From Methylovulum miyakonense HT12 (GTDB lineage Bacteria; Pseudomonadota; Gammaproteobacteria; Methylococcales; Methylomonadaceae), in the NCBI RefSeq assembly GCF_000384075.1, contig NZ_KB913025.1:3202045-3266044 (forward strand): a DNA stretch of 64,000 nucleotides. The letters run 5' to 3'. The notes under the pieces are model-generated. The model did no database searches. It was not told the origin of the DNA and worked only from the letters and a program-made list of their open reading frames with translations. Positions within the stretch are counted from its first letter, which is position 1. Every line of letters starts with the position of its first letter. Below are positions 1 to 9,697 of this stretch, piece after piece. A program made the position numbers and the translations under genes.

Positions 1-2280
1 GCTGGCTTTAGGGTGTTGTGCCAAATAATTGGCCAGCCAGAGTTCCAATGGATGGATCTTGGTGATGTAGCCTTGATCCTGCAAGTCGAAATTATCCACG
101 GTATATTTATCGTAAAGGCTATAAATATCGTCATCCGACAGCTGGCTATTATCCAAACGGGTTTTTAAAAATTTCTTTAATGCCTGTTCATCCGCATCCG
201 GATAAACGGCCCGAAATAACATGGTCAACCTTGAGGGTTTGGCATATACCCGGTTGGACAATAACGCCAGCGTTTCTTCAGGTGTCTTGTCCTGATATTT
301 GGCATAAAACCGCTGTAAGTACACGCCGCCTTCACGGTCGGCGAAACGTTGCAAATATTCTTTTCTACGCGGGTCATCAGGGCTTTCCAACCAGCGTGCC
401 AAACCGTCTGGCTTGTAAAGGTGATGGTAAACCACATCGCGCATCAGCCTGACAAAGACCAAATTGACCGAGTCACGCAAAGCCTCGCGTACCGACATGA
501 TCTTATGGTTTTCATCTTTAGTGAAGTTGCTGAAGGTATGCAAGCCCCCCCCCGTAAAGAAACTTTCGCCCGGACTGGCTGAATAACGCCTGTCCAGTGC
601 GTTGTTCAGCAAGTCTTCGAGACGGGCCTGGGGGGTTGCCAGTAGCTGCTCAATCACCCATTGTGAAAAATAATCACGCGGATGCAGTTGGATTTGCTTC
701 AACACGGCCGGTGGCTGGTCTTTGTAGCGATGGTAAATGTCAGTGACCAATTCCAGGTAATGCACCATGGTGCGCAATTTGGCGGTCGACCCTAGGTCTA
801 TGCGTATACCCTCGTTGATGTCCAGGGCTTGGTCGTAATTGTCGGTTTGCACACGTAGCATATTCCCGGTCTTGCCCCGTTCAAACAGCATTAAGCTATA
901 AATGATAGGCGCCAATTTACTGTTTTCACTGAGCATCCTTTTTCCCAGCAGGCCTGCCGCTTTTGCGTTTTCAGGTTCACCTAGCCGGCGCAATTCCTGA
1001 TTGACGGCTTGCTGCGTATTGAAATCGAGGGAAGTTTTGACGGTCAGGTCGAGGCGGTCCAGGTCGTAATTGGATTTAATGTTGAGCAATTTCCCCAGCC
1101 GGCTACGTAGCACGGACTGGGTTTTTTTCTCAACGGCAAACTTGGCCGGGATCGTACTGGTTTTGGACGGGCGCAAGGTGGCCTCTTTCAATGCGGCGTC
1201 ACGTAAGGCATTAGAAATAAGGCCTTTTTCAGCCAATATCCTTAAATAACTGTCGGTCAGGTTTTGTAGCGCATCAAAACCTCGCCCCAATAAATAAGTA
1301 GGCCTTCTTTGCGATAACAGAATCCCCAATACCTGCCGATAAGCTTGGGCCTGCTGCGGGCTAATGTGTTTCACGGCCAAGGCTTTAGGTGCCAACAATT
1401 TGTTGATTTCATTAAAGTCGGCGCCAAACCATGCGGTCAGGCCATCGCCAAGGCCATGGATTTCGCCGGATTTGGGGGTTGCGGAGAGCGGCATGGAATT
1501 TAAGTAAGAAAGGGCGATTTCCTGGCGCATCGCACGGGTGTCTGGGCCTAACAAATAAGCCCGCACCGACGCCGTGCCCATTTGCCGGAATTTATCCGTG
1601 ATCGAATTGGTATAGCCGTTTGGGGAATGGCGGTATTTTTCAATTTGTGTCGCCAGGGTGCTGCCACCAGGGACGGCGCTCGTCGCGCCTAGTTTGTGCG
1701 CCATCAATTGCAAGCTGGCGAAGCCTAGCCTGTCCCATTCTATGGCGGGGTTAACCTGGGTGTTTTGCTCATCCAGCAGTTCCCTATTTTCGATGAACAG
1801 CAGGGTATTGAGGATGACAGGGGGGACGGATTCGAAGTTGGGGTAACCAAATGCAGGGTAAACGGCTTTAAAGACCAATTGGTTGCGGCGGTCCAGGATA
1901 CGCAAGCCTGCCTGGCTTTTTTCGTGGTAAACGGTAAATAGCCCGTAATCGACCAATTCCGCCATCATCGGTGAAAAATCCGCTTGCGCGGTAATGCCAT
2001 AGCCGAGTTTTGTTAATCGGCTTATCGCATCCGGTAATAAGGTGTAGCCCAGCCTTTGGTCATAAGGGCCAAATTGCGGGTAACGGACTGAAGTGCTGGC
2101 GCCGTTGACGAGCTTGAAACTCAGTTGCTTGCTAATTTGTGAAAGATATTGGGCCTGGTATTTGGAGGTTTTCACCTCTTGTTGGATCAGCCGCGCCACA
2201 ACCAGCGTTACCGCCAGCAAGACCACCACAATGTAAATGGTCAAAATCCGCTTTATCAATGAGCTGCTATTTTGTTTCAC
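1..2280 (-). CDS. Class A penicillin-binding protein (GT51 transglycosylase + transpeptidase), 3' end outside window
   Basis: This is an open frame of 760 codons that runs off the left edge. A GTG start at 2278-2280 is chosen because an in-frame TAA lies five codons upstream. Residues about 8-30 form an N-terminal membrane anchor. A GT51-like region follows, with the candidate catalytic Glu164 (IENRELL) and the GGSTLATQ motif at 205-212. A penicillin-binding region then shows an STAK tetrad at Ser498 (GSTAKLRT) and SVN at 604-606. The KTG motif would lie outside the window. The role inferred from the family is periplasmic glycan polymerisation and crosslinking. Both domains are divergent from MrcA/MrcB: the usual EDRRF block reads ENREL and the residues after SxxK are atypical. 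It is therefore a paralogue-type PBP rather than a clear PBP1a or PBP1b. Confidence 0.8.
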   Translation of the reverse strand, partial: MKQNSSSLIKRILTIYIVVVLLAVTLVVARLIQQEVKTSKYQAQYLSQISKQLSFKLVNGASTSVRYPQFGPYDQRLGYTLLPDAISRLTKLGYGITAQADFSPMMAELVDYGLFTVYHEKSQAGLRILDRRNQLVFKAVYPAFGYPNFESVPPVILNTLLFIENRELLDEQNTQVNPAIEWDRLGFASLQLMAHKLGATSAVPGGSTLATQIEKYRHSPNGYTNSITDKFRQMGTASVRAYLLGPDTRAMRQEIALSYLNSMPLSATPKSGEIHGLGDGLTAWFGADFNEINKLLAPKALAVKHISPQQAQAYRQVLGILLSQRRPTYLLGRGFDALQNLTDSYLRILAEKGLISNALRDAALKEATLRPSKTSTIPAKFAVEKKTQSVLRSRLGKLLNIKSNYDLDRLDLTVKTSLDFNTQQAVNQELRRLGEPENAKAAGLLGKRMLSENSKLAPIIYSLMLFERGKTGNMLRVQTDNYDQALDINEGIRIDLGSTAKLRTMVHYLELVTDIYHRYKDQPPAVLKQIQLHPRDYFSQWVIEQLLATPQARLEDLLNNALDRRYSASPGESFFTGGGLHTFSNFTKDENHKIMSVREALRDSVNLVFVRLMRDVVYHHLYKPDGLARWLESPDDPRRKEYLQRFADREGGVYLQRFYAKYQDKTPEETLALLSNRVYAKPSRLTMLFRAVYPDADEQALKKFLKTRLDNSQLSDDDIYSLYDKYTVDNFDLQDQGYITKIHPLELWLANYLAQHPKAS

Positions 2281-2389
2281 GCGCCATTTCCATTACAACG
2301 TAAAAAGATGCCCCATTTTCTTGTGGGGGGAAAACATCATAGGTTTGATAATACTGAAGATGTTGTGAATGGGTTATGACATCCATGGT

Positions 2390-3415
2390 TCAGCCGATGG
2401 GGGCCATAACGGGAACTGATGCAAACACCAGGCAAAGCACCCTTAAGGTTTCCCAAACATCACCTGCTTGCTGGCCTTTGCTTTGCCGGTCAGCCTTTGC
2501 GCTTAACACCAGCACTTTGTCCAGGTCGCTGTCGCTTAACCTTTGCAAAGCTTCGCTCACCAAGGGTTTGCGTTTGTCCCAAATTTGGTGGTTTTTAAAA
2601 GCGGTTTCCAAGCCCTGGCCTTGTACGACGGCCCATTTTATTTTCACCAAAGTCCTGGCTTCGCGCATGATCGCCCATAATATCACTGGCGGGGCAACGC
2701 CTTCGGCATGTAGGCCGGATAAGATTTTCAAAATACGGTTGGGTTTGCCCGCCAGGATACTGTCCATCAATTTAAAGACATCATAGCGGGAGCTGTCCGC
2801 AACAGCGGTTTCGATTTGCTGCGTGTCCAGTGCCCCGTCCCCATATAGCACGTACAGTTTTTCAATTTCCTGTGCGGCCGCCAGTAAGTTGCCCTCGACG
2901 CGGGACGCCAATAACCTTAGGCCGGCCTGTCCGGTCTGCAAGCCACGCGATGACAAACGCTGTTGTAACCAGCGCAGTAAATCTTGGCCTTCCAACGCCC
3001 GCACCTGAATGGTCACCCCGGCTTTATCTAGCGCCTGGAACCATTTGCTTTTTAGCGATTCTTTGCTGAGCTTGCCGGCAGTCACCAATAACAAGGACGT
3101 TTCCGGCGGGCGTCCGCAATACGCCGTCAAGGCCTTCGCGCCTTCAATTCCAGGGGTGCTTGAAGACAAGCGTAGCTCGATAATTTGTTTATCCGCAAAA
3201 ATGGACATGGAATCGGCGGCCATGCCCAACTGGTTCCAAGCAAACCCCGTATCAACCGAAAATATCTCACGGGAAGTGAAGCCGGCCTGGCGGGCGGCTG
3301 TCCTAATGGTGTCGGCGGCTTCACCGATCTGCAGGGGTTCATCGCCACTGATAAAATAAACGGGTGCCAAACTTTTTTGCAAAGCAGGTTTAAGTTGCTC
3401 AGTTTTAAGTTGCAT
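2390..3415 (-). CDS. holA: DNA polymerase III delta subunit
   Basis: The 341-residue product matches HolA in length and in its N-terminus (PVYFISGDEPLQIGEA), which is the AAA+-like fold of the delta clamp-loader subunit. Delta opens the beta sliding clamp within the DnaX complex. The gene directly follows lptE (1-base gap to the lptE stop at 3417) and lies downstream of leuS. This is the leuS-lptE-holA order seen in E. coli, which supports the assignment. Translation is probably coupled to lptE. Confidence 0.93.
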   Translation of the reverse strand: MQLKTEQLKPALQKSLAPVYFISGDEPLQIGEAADTIRTAARQAGFTSREIFSVDTGFAWNQLGMAADSMSIFADKQIIELRLSSSTPGIEGAKALTAYCGRPPETSLLLVTAGKLSKESLKSKWFQALDKAGVTIQVRALEGQDLLRWLQQRLSSRGLQTGQAGLRLLASRVEGNLLAAAQEIEKLYVLYGDGALDTQQIETAVADSSRYDVFKLMDSILAGKPNRILKILSGLHAEGVAPPVILWAIMREARTLVKIKWAVVQGQGLETAFKNHQIWDKRKPLVSEALQRLSDSDLDKVLVLSAKADRQSKGQQAGDVWETLRVLCLVFASVPVMAPIG

Positions 3416-3416
3416 G

Positions 3417-3911
3417 CTATTTGGTGTTGGCTACCAGTACGGCCTGGATACGGTCTATCATCATGCGCACGGCTTGGTGGTACATTTCGTTGCGGATGAC
3501 TTGCTGCTCGTTATCCTTGGCGACCATATCCTGTTGGTCATTAAAATATTCCCTTTTTATTTCAAGTGGTTGGCTTTCTATTAGCACGGAATTATCGGCT
3601 TTCGCCAAGGTATAGTTCAGGCGGTAATACAGCTCCAGCTCATTCGACCGGCCCCTCGCGCTCAGGGACAGCACCCGTTGGTCATTGTTTTCGTTAGCGA
3701 TCCTGATGAAGACACTGGCCGCGTCAGGCGAACTGACCAGTTCGCCTGACGCGGTGCGCAAGACCTTCCTGAATTGTTCGCGCAATTGCATGGATGCGCC
3801 TTCCAGATAAACTTTTTTTAAGCCTTCCGGCAAATCCACCGCACCGCGCAGATGGTAACCGCAGGCACTGAGGAATAAGGCAAAAATAAAGATAAAAGTT
3901 TTGGGCGCCAT
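3417..3911 (-). CDS. lptE: LPS-assembly lipoprotein LptE
   Basis: The 164-residue lipoprotein starts at ATG 3909-3911, which gives a signal peptide ending in the lipobox LSAC with Cys17 as the lipidation site. An upstream in-frame start at 4037 would lie inside leuS and bury the signal peptide, so it is rejected. After the lipobox comes GYHLRG, typical of the LptE/RlpB family. LptE is the outer-membrane plug and chaperone of the LptD translocon that inserts lipopolysaccharide. It sits 13 bases after leuS and 1 base before holA, a conserved gammaproteobacterial operon. Confidence 0.93.
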   Translation of the reverse strand: MAPKTFIFIFALFLSACGYHLRGAVDLPEGLKKVYLEGASMQLREQFRKVLRTASGELVSSPDAASVFIRIANENNDQRVLSLSARGRSNELELYYRLNYTLAKADNSVLIESQPLEIKREYFNDQQDMVAKDNEQQVIRNEMYHQAVRMMIDRIQAVLVANTK

Positions 3912-3924
3912 CAAGCAGTTCCTT

Positions 3925-6570
3925 TTAAATAACGATATTGATGAGTTTTTTTGGGACGACGATGATTTTTTTGATCGGCGCCCCCTCAAGGAAGCGCTGC
4001 ACTTGCGCGTCAGCCAGCGCCATCGCTTGCACTTCATCGTTGGACGTGCCGACCGGCACGGCGATTTTGCCGCGCAGCTTGCCGTTGACCTGCACCATCA
4101 TTTCCAGCTCGTCTTGCACCAAGGCGGCCTCATCGACCTGAGGCCAGGTTTCGGTCATCACGGCTTTTTCATGGCCTAATGCCTGCCACAAGCTGTGGCA
4201 GATATGCGGCACGATAGGCGACAACATCAGCACTATCGCTTCCAACACTTCTTGGCTGATGGCCTTGCCATTGGCGGATTCATCAGTGAATTTGGACATC
4301 GTGTTGATCAGTTCCATGTTCGCGGCGATGGCGGTGTTGAAAATCGTCCGCACGCCGACATCATGGCTGACTTTTTGGATGGTCTGGTGCAATTGGCGGC
4401 GGACGTTGCGTTGTTCAGGTGTCAAAGTTGCTTTATCGACCGTTGATGCCGCCAAACCGGAACTGACATGCAAATGCACTTGCCGCCACAGCCGTTTCAG
4501 GAAGCGGAACGCGCCTTCCACGCCGCTATCCGACCAGGCCAAGGATTGCTCAGGCGGCGCGGCGAACATGATGAACAAACGCACCGTGTCCGCCCCATAC
4601 TGGTCGATCAGCACTTGCGGGTCGACACCGTTGTTTTTGGATTTGGACATTTTTTCGATATGCCCCACGGTGACTTCCGAACCGTCGGTTTTCAACTTGG
4701 CACTGATGATTTTGCCTTTTTTATCACATTCAACATCGACTTGGGTCAGGTTGTAATACTGTTTGTGGCCGTGGCCGTTAAGCTGATAAAAAGTCTCGGC
4801 AACCACCATGCCTTGGGTCAACAATTTTTTGAACGGCTCGTCACAGGTGATTAAACCTTCGTCACGCAATAGCTTGGTGTAAAACCGTGCATATAACAAA
4901 TGCAAAATCGCATGTTCGATACCGCCGATGTAATAATTGACCGGCAACCAATGGTTGGCCTTGGTGTCTAGCATGGCGTTGCCGGGCTGGCTGGCGAACC
5001 GGGCGAAATACCAGGACGATTCCATGAAGGTGTCGAAAGTGTCGGTTTCGCGCCGCGCGGGTTTGCCACAAGTCGGGCAAGTGGTTTTGGAGAAGGTCGG
5101 ATGCGCGACCAGCGGCGATTGTGAACCGTCCAACACCACATCACGCGGCAGGGTGACAGGCAAGTCTTGTTCCGGCACAGGCACAGTGCCGCAGCCGTCG
5201 CAATAAATGACCGGGATCGGTGCGCCCCAATAGCGTTGGCGGGACACGCCCCAATCACGCAGGCGGAAATTGGTCTTGCGTGTACCTTTTCCATCTTGCT
5301 CTAATTTTTTGGCAATTGCATCGAATGCCACCTTAAAGGGCATTCCATTAAATTCATCACTTGAGTTAATCAATTTGCCATTTTTTGTTGCGTACCAATC
5401 TTGCCATTTATCATTAGTCCAGAGCTCAGATTCACAACGGATCATAGATGATATTTGTGCTGGGTAAGTAGGCAAAGGAGGTGTTTCTTCAATTACCTGC
5501 CTCATTGGAATACTGTATTTTCTAGCAAACTCGTAATCGCGTTGATCGTGAGCCGGCACCGACATCACCGCGCCTGTTCCATAACCCATCAGCACGAAAT
5601 TGGCGATCCACACGGGCACGGCTTCGCCAGTGATCGGATGCAGGGCAGAGATGCCGGACGCGACACCGCGTTTTTCCATGGTTTCCATCGCCGCTTCGGA
5701 GGTTTCCATCATTTTGCATTCGTGGATAAACGCTTCGATTTCAGGATGGGTTTCGGCGGCTTTCAAGGCCAGCGGGTGTTCGGCGGCAACCGCAAGGTAA
5801 GTCACGCCCATCAAGGTGTCAGGGCGGGTGGTGTAAATGCGCACAGGTTCGCCCAGCTCAGGCACGGCAAAATCCATTTCTACGCCTTCCGAGCGCCCTA
5901 TCCAGTTGGCCTGCATGGTCTTGACCTGTTCAGGCCAACCGTCCAATGTGTCTAACGCGGTCAATAATTCTTCGGCATACGCGGTGATTTTCAAAAACCA
6001 TTGGGCGATTTCCTTGCGTTCGACTTGGGTGTCGCAACGCCAGCAACAGCCGTCAATGACCTGCTCGTTCGCCAGCACGGTCATGTCGTTCGGGCACCAG
6101 TTGACGGGCGCGGTTTTTTTGTAAACCAAGCCTTTTTCCAGCAATTTCAGGAAGAACCATTGCTCCCATTTATAATAGCTAGGGTCGCAAGTGGCGATTT
6201 CCCTATCCCAATCATAACCAAACCCTAAGCGTTTGAGCTGGTCGCGCATGTAGTCGATATTGCTGTACGTCCAGTCGGCAGGATGGACATTGTTTTGCAT
6301 CGCGGCATTTTCGGCGGGCAGGCCAAAGGCATCCCAGCCCATGGGTTGCAAGACATTTTTGCCCAACATACGTTGATAGCGGCTGATCACATCGCCAATC
6401 GTGTAGTTGCGGACATGGCCCATGTGCAGTTTGCCGCTAGGGTAGGGGAACATCGACAGGCAATAGTACTTGTCTGCTGTAGAAGATTCTGAAGCTTTGA
6501 ATACGCCGGAATGTTCCCAAGCGTTTTGCGCGTCTTGCTCAATCATGAGCGGTTGATAATTTTCTTGCAT
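3925..6570 (-). CDS. leuS: Leucyl-tRNA synthetase
   Basis: The 881-residue class I aminoacyl-tRNA synthetase has the HIGH-type motif HMGH (in [13 protein letters not shown]) near residue 50 and KMSKS about two thirds along. Between them lies a zinc-ligand-like CxxC/CxxxC region and the CP1 editing domain, with TTRPDT visible. It charges tRNA-Leu with leucine in the cytoplasm. The length is normal for bacterial LeuRS. The start ATG at 6568-6570 has AAGG almost touching it, so spacing is poor, but the N-terminus fits the family. It is the first gene of the leuS-lptE-holA operon and is divergent from the YbeL-like gene. Confidence 0.97.
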   Translation of the reverse strand: MQENYQPLMIEQDAQNAWEHSGVFKASESSTADKYYCLSMFPYPSGKLHMGHVRNYTIGDVISRYQRMLGKNVLQPMGWDAFGLPAENAAMQNNVHPADWTYSNIDYMRDQLKRLGFGYDWDREIATCDPSYYKWEQWFFLKLLEKGLVYKKTAPVNWCPNDMTVLANEQVIDGCCWRCDTQVERKEIAQWFLKITAYAEELLTALDTLDGWPEQVKTMQANWIGRSEGVEMDFAVPELGEPVRIYTTRPDTLMGVTYLAVAAEHPLALKAAETHPEIEAFIHECKMMETSEAAMETMEKRGVASGISALHPITGEAVPVWIANFVLMGYGTGAVMSVPAHDQRDYEFARKYSIPMRQVIEETPPLPTYPAQISSMIRCESELWTNDKWQDWYATKNGKLINSSDEFNGMPFKVAFDAIAKKLEQDGKGTRKTNFRLRDWGVSRQRYWGAPIPVIYCDGCGTVPVPEQDLPVTLPRDVVLDGSQSPLVAHPTFSKTTCPTCGKPARRETDTFDTFMESSWYFARFASQPGNAMLDTKANHWLPVNYYIGGIEHAILHLLYARFYTKLLRDEGLITCDEPFKKLLTQGMVVAETFYQLNGHGHKQYYNLTQVDVECDKKGKIISAKLKTDGSEVTVGHIEKMSKSKNNGVDPQVLIDQYGADTVRLFIMFAAPPEQSLAWSDSGVEGAFRFLKRLWRQVHLHVSSGLAASTVDKATLTPEQRNVRRQLHQTIQKVSHDVGVRTIFNTAIAANMELINTMSKFTDESANGKAISQEVLEAIVLMLSPIVPHICHSLWQALGHEKAVMTETWPQVDEAALVQDELEMMVQVNGKLRGKIAVPVGTSNDEVQAMALADAQVQRFLEGAPIKKIIVVPKKLINIVI

Positions 6571-6652
6571 CCTTCTCGTCTTTTACCGATCAAAAGCGTT
6601 AGAATACCGTACACTTGCTTAAATCTAAAGCGCCATTTTCAGGAGTTGGACT

Positions 6653-7138
6653 ATGAATAAAAATAAACTTATCAATGCTTACCTAGAACTGATGAACCAT
6701 CTTTACGAAGCGATGGACGACACCTTGCATTCGTTTGCCGACAGTCTGGAAATCGCCAAAGGAAAAATAAGCAAAGTCAGCAACTTGACCAGCGAGGAAT
6801 TGGATAAAGTGGCGGGCTTTGTCAAACGCGATGTGGAGCATGCGGCGCATGGCTTGTCCGGCAGCACCGATAACGATTCCCTTAGCGAATGGTTTAAGTT
6901 TGATGTGCAATTGATAGAGAACTTTGCCCTGGACGCATTTTTAAGCCTTGCTGACAAAACCCGTATCGAATTGGCAAAACTTGAGCAATTGGCGACCAAG
7001 CATGTGTACCACAGCGGTGACATCACTAGCCCCGGCACTTTTATCTGCGATGCTTGCGGTAAGGAAATCGCCTTCAAAGCCGCCAGCGAAATCCCCGAAT
7101 GCCCCTCTTGCCATGGCAACACTTTTGTCCGTATCTAA
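6653..7138 (+). CDS. Zinc-ribbon protein of the DUF1451/YbeL family
   Basis: The 161-residue protein has a long helical N-terminal part (about 1-125) and a C-terminal zinc ribbon with two Cys pairs (CDAC and CPSC). The layout matches DUF1451 proteins such as E. coli YbeL. In E. coli, ybeL also lies next to leuS, divergently, so position supports the call. The start at 6653 is preceded by CAGGAGTTGG, a good ribosome binding site. The biochemical role of the family is not known; Zn binding is inferred from the cysteines. Confidence 0.82.
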   Translation: MNKNKLINAYLELMNHLYEAMDDTLHSFADSLEIAKGKISKVSNLTSEELDKVAGFVKRDVEHAAHGLSGSTDNDSLSEWFKFDVQLIENFALDAFLSLADKTRIELAKLEQLATKHVYHSGDITSPGTFICDACGKEIAFKAASEIPECPSCHGNTFVRI

Positions 7139-7177
7139 CAATAGCCAAGGCTTAACCATAATTTAGCAGGAATAACC

Positions 7178-7960
7178 ATGCGTAGAGTGATTTTTAATCA
7201 AAAAGGCGGTGTCGGCAAGTCAACAATCACCTGTAATCTGGCGGCCATCAGCGCTATGGAAGGCAAGCGGACGTTAGTGGTCGATTTGGATGTTCAAGGT
7301 AACTCCACGCAATACTTGTTGGGTAGTAAAGTCAGCGAAAGCGACAAAACTATTGCGCTGTTCTTCAAAAATTCCCTTAGCTTGTCATTGTTTGGTGGCA
7401 ACAGTAATGCCTCGGGTTTGGAAGGCCTTATCCATGACACGCCTTTCCCGAATTTGTTTGTCATCCCTTCCCATCCTGAACTGGATCCCTTGCAAGGCCG
7501 TCTGGAATCGCGGTTTAAGATATTTAAACTCAAAGAGGCGTTGGAAAAATTGGCGGGTTTTGACAATATCTTCATCGACACCCCGCCGATCTTAAATTTC
7601 TATAGCCAATCCGCATTGATTGCGGCGGAAAAATGCCTGATTCCCTTCGATTGCGACACCTTTGCCAGGGAAGCCCTCTATACGCTGATGCATACGGTCG
7701 CCGAGGTCAAGGCCGACCATAACCAAAGCCTGGAAATTGAAGGCATCATCGTTAACCAGTACCAAAAACAGGCCAATTTGCCACGGCAATTGGTCGATGA
7801 GCTGATTGCGGAAGGCTTGCCAGTGCTCGCGGCGATGATTTCGCCTTCGGTCAAGGTCAGGGAATCCCATTCGGTATCGCAACCCTTAGTGCATTATGTG
7901 CCTAACCACAAATTAAGCGACGAATTCCGCGCCTTGTACGCGGAACTTCACACCCGTTAA
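7178..7960 (+). CDS. ParA/MinD-family ATPase
   Basis: The 260-residue protein begins with a deviant Walker A motif, KGGVGKST, near residue 9. Walker A' follows at VVDLDVQGNST and Walker B at FIDTPP. This is the ParA/Soj type of dimerising ATPase that positions DNA or protein cargo. No ParB gene or parS-like site was seen nearby, so a chromosome-partition role is not supported; it may be an orphan ParA positioning another cargo. It lies 39 bases after the YbeL-like gene on the same strand, with AGGA before the ATG at 7178. Confidence 0.85.
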   Translation: MRRVIFNQKGGVGKSTITCNLAAISAMEGKRTLVVDLDVQGNSTQYLLGSKVSESDKTIALFFKNSLSLSLFGGNSNASGLEGLIHDTPFPNLFVIPSHPELDPLQGRLESRFKIFKLKEALEKLAGFDNIFIDTPPILNFYSQSALIAAEKCLIPFDCDTFAREALYTLMHTVAEVKADHNQSLEIEGIIVNQYQKQANLPRQLVDELIAEGLPVLAAMISPSVKVRESHSVSQPLVHYVPNHKLSDEFRALYAELHTR

Positions 7961-8007
7961 ACCTTATCCTGGCTTTCAAGTTTTTTACCCGTCCCCACTG
8001 ATTGGCC

Positions 8008-9150
8008 ATGGAAGTGAAACTGCTTGAAAGCCTTAGCCAAGTGGATGCCGCGTCTTGGAATGGCTTGGCAAAGGGTGCTTACCCGTTCTTACGCCATGAG
8101 TTCCTGCTTGCCTTAGAACAATCCGGTGCCGTGTCCGAAAAATCGGGCTGGCTGCCCAGGCATCTGTTGGTTTTCAATGCTGGCGAACTCTGCGCCATCA
8201 TGCCGATGTACCTTAAATACCATTCGCGTGGCGAATATGTGTTTGACCAGCAATGGGCCAATGCTTACCACCAACACGGTCTGGACTATTACCCCAAGTG
8301 GCTGGCCGCCATCCCGTTCACGCCCTGCCAAGGCCCGCGTTTTGCCGTTAAGCCGGGCGTCAATGCTGATGAAACCCTGGTGTTGCTGCTTGCCACCGTA
8401 AAACAACTGGCCCTGCAATATGGCGTCTCGTCTTGGCATTGCCTGTTCCCTGATCCCCAACAGCTTGCGTTGCTGCAAAACGCACAATTAAGTATCCGTG
8501 AGGGTGTGCAGTTCCAGTGGTTTAACAAAGGCTATGGGCATTTTGATGATTTTTTGCAAACCTTAAGCGCCAGCAAACGCAAAATGGTCAAGCGGGAGCG
8601 GCGCAAGGTCATAGGGCAAGGTGTCCAATTGCAAAAAATTCAAGGAAAGGACATTAGTGAAGGGCAGTGGCAGGTGTTCTTCCAATTTTACGCCCTCACT
8701 TATCTAAAAAAAGGCTCCCAGCCGTATTTGAACTTGGCCTTTTTCCGGCAAATTGCAGAAACTATGCCCGGGCAACTCTTGTTGGTTTTTGCACTTAAAG
8801 ACGGTAGCCCGGTCGGTGCCGCATTAAGTTTTATTGGCGAAGACACCTTATACGGGCGTTATTGGGGGTGTTACGAAGAATATGATTCCCTGCATTTTGA
8901 AGCCTGTTACTACCAGGGCATTGATTACTGCATAGAACATGGGCTGGCCAAGTTTGATTCCGGTGCGCAGGGTGAGCATAAAATTGCGCGTGGTTTTGAG
9001 CCTGTGACAACCTATTCCGCACACTGGATCCAAGATGGGCGATTCGCTGAAGCCATTGCCGATTTTTTACGCCGTGAGCGGTTGGAGGTGCAAACCTATA
9101 AAGCCGAAGCGGCCACGTATTTACCCTTTAAAAAGTGCGGGGCAGATTAG
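8008..9150 (+). CDS. FemAB/GNAT-like acyltransferase family protein (COG3146 type)
   Basis: The roughly 380-residue protein resembles the COG3146/DUF482 family of GNAT-fold proteins, often annotated as peptidoglycan-biosynthesis-like or N-acetyltransferase. Visible features are the ASKRKMVKRERRKV segment, the LYGRYWGC segment, and a C-terminal region with KFDSGAQGEHKIARGF that is characteristic of the family. The substrate is unknown. ATG at 8008 is preferred to the in-frame TTG at 8002, though neither has a clear ribosome binding site. It follows the ParA-like gene on the same strand with a 47-base gap. Confidence 0.75.
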   Translation: MEVKLLESLSQVDAASWNGLAKGAYPFLRHEFLLALEQSGAVSEKSGWLPRHLLVFNAGELCAIMPMYLKYHSRGEYVFDQQWANAYHQHGLDYYPKWLAAIPFTPCQGPRFAVKPGVNADETLVLLLATVKQLALQYGVSSWHCLFPDPQQLALLQNAQLSIREGVQFQWFNKGYGHFDDFLQTLSASKRKMVKRERRKVIGQGVQLQKIQGKDISEGQWQVFFQFYALTYLKKGSQPYLNLAFFRQIAETMPGQLLLVFALKDGSPVGAALSFIGEDTLYGRYWGCYEEYDSLHFEACYYQGIDYCIEHGLAKFDSGAQGEHKIARGFEPVTTYSAHWIQDGRFAEAIADFLRRERLEVQTYKAEAATYLPFKKCGAD

Positions 9151-9246
9151 CATTGAAAATTATGCTGAAAATGTTACAGTCGGATAAGCCAACGACGAAA
9201 AGGGCGATACGGCTTTCTCACAACTATATCGATACAGGAAATGACT

Positions 9247-9417
9247 ATGTCTGAATACAAAAAATACGCATGTGAAGTTTGCGGCCATGTTTATGATGAA
9301 GCGGAAGGCGACCCGGATGCTGATATTGCCCCGGGGACACGGTGGGAAGATGTGCCGGATGATTGGCGCTGCCCTGATTGCAGGGTCGGTAAGGAAGATT
9401 TTGTCTTGATGGATTAA
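9247..9417 (+). CDS. Rubredoxin
   Basis: The 56-residue protein has two CxxC knuckles (CEVCGHVYD near residue 9 and CPDC near 42) that bind a single iron. The intervening acidic region, with [12 protein letters not shown], is diagnostic of rubredoxin. It acts as a small cytoplasmic electron carrier, for example for oxygen-detoxifying or alkane/methane-linked oxidoreductases; the partner is not evident here. The second ATG (9247) is chosen over ATG 9241 because AGGA at 9236-9239 sits 7 bases upstream of it and nearly touches the first. Confidence 0.96.
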   Translation: MSEYKKYACEVCGHVYDEAEGDPDADIAPGTRWEDVPDDWRCPDCRVGKEDFVLMD

Positions 9418-9697
9418 TTAGATAGGGATGCGGTTAATGGATATGAACAATCCTTTAACATGGAAATTTTGATGGCTTTAGGGTGATACTGGGCTTGACG
9501 TTCCGTCCTTAATAATAAAAACAAAAATAATAAAAACAAAAAAACACCTAACCGTAGACGAAGACGCGGCATTTACAATAACAATAAACGCCACTATGCG
9601 CTTCCTGCGTTTCTACACTAACCCGGTATTATCACAGTATAAATAACAACTTAAAGACAAAACTGTGCTGGTGCCACGTCCATAAGGAGTAAGGCTT
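9418..9697. other. Intergenic region with an A-rich tandem repeat
   Basis: No gene is supported in these 280 bases. It contains two near-identical copies of an AATAATAAAAACAAAA unit at about 9511-9542, followed by a CGTAGACGAAGACGCGGC stretch. A frame through this part would encode Asn/Lys- then Arg-rich residues but has an upstream TGA and no start. A ribosome binding site (AAGGAG) for the next gene lies at about 9684-9689. Confidence 0.6.

Noticed and set aside
3127-3359. Overlapping frames within holA, such as the 116-codon plus-strand frame
   Set aside because: They overlap the clear holA gene on the opposite strand and show no family features.
7178-7960. ParA as part of a chromosome-partition parAB operon
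   Set aside because: No ParB or parS-like sequence is seen nearby.
9508-9625. Asn/Lys- and Arg-rich reading frame after rubredoxin
   Set aside because: An in-frame TGA lies upstream and there is no start codon, so it is treated as repeat-rich non-coding DNA.
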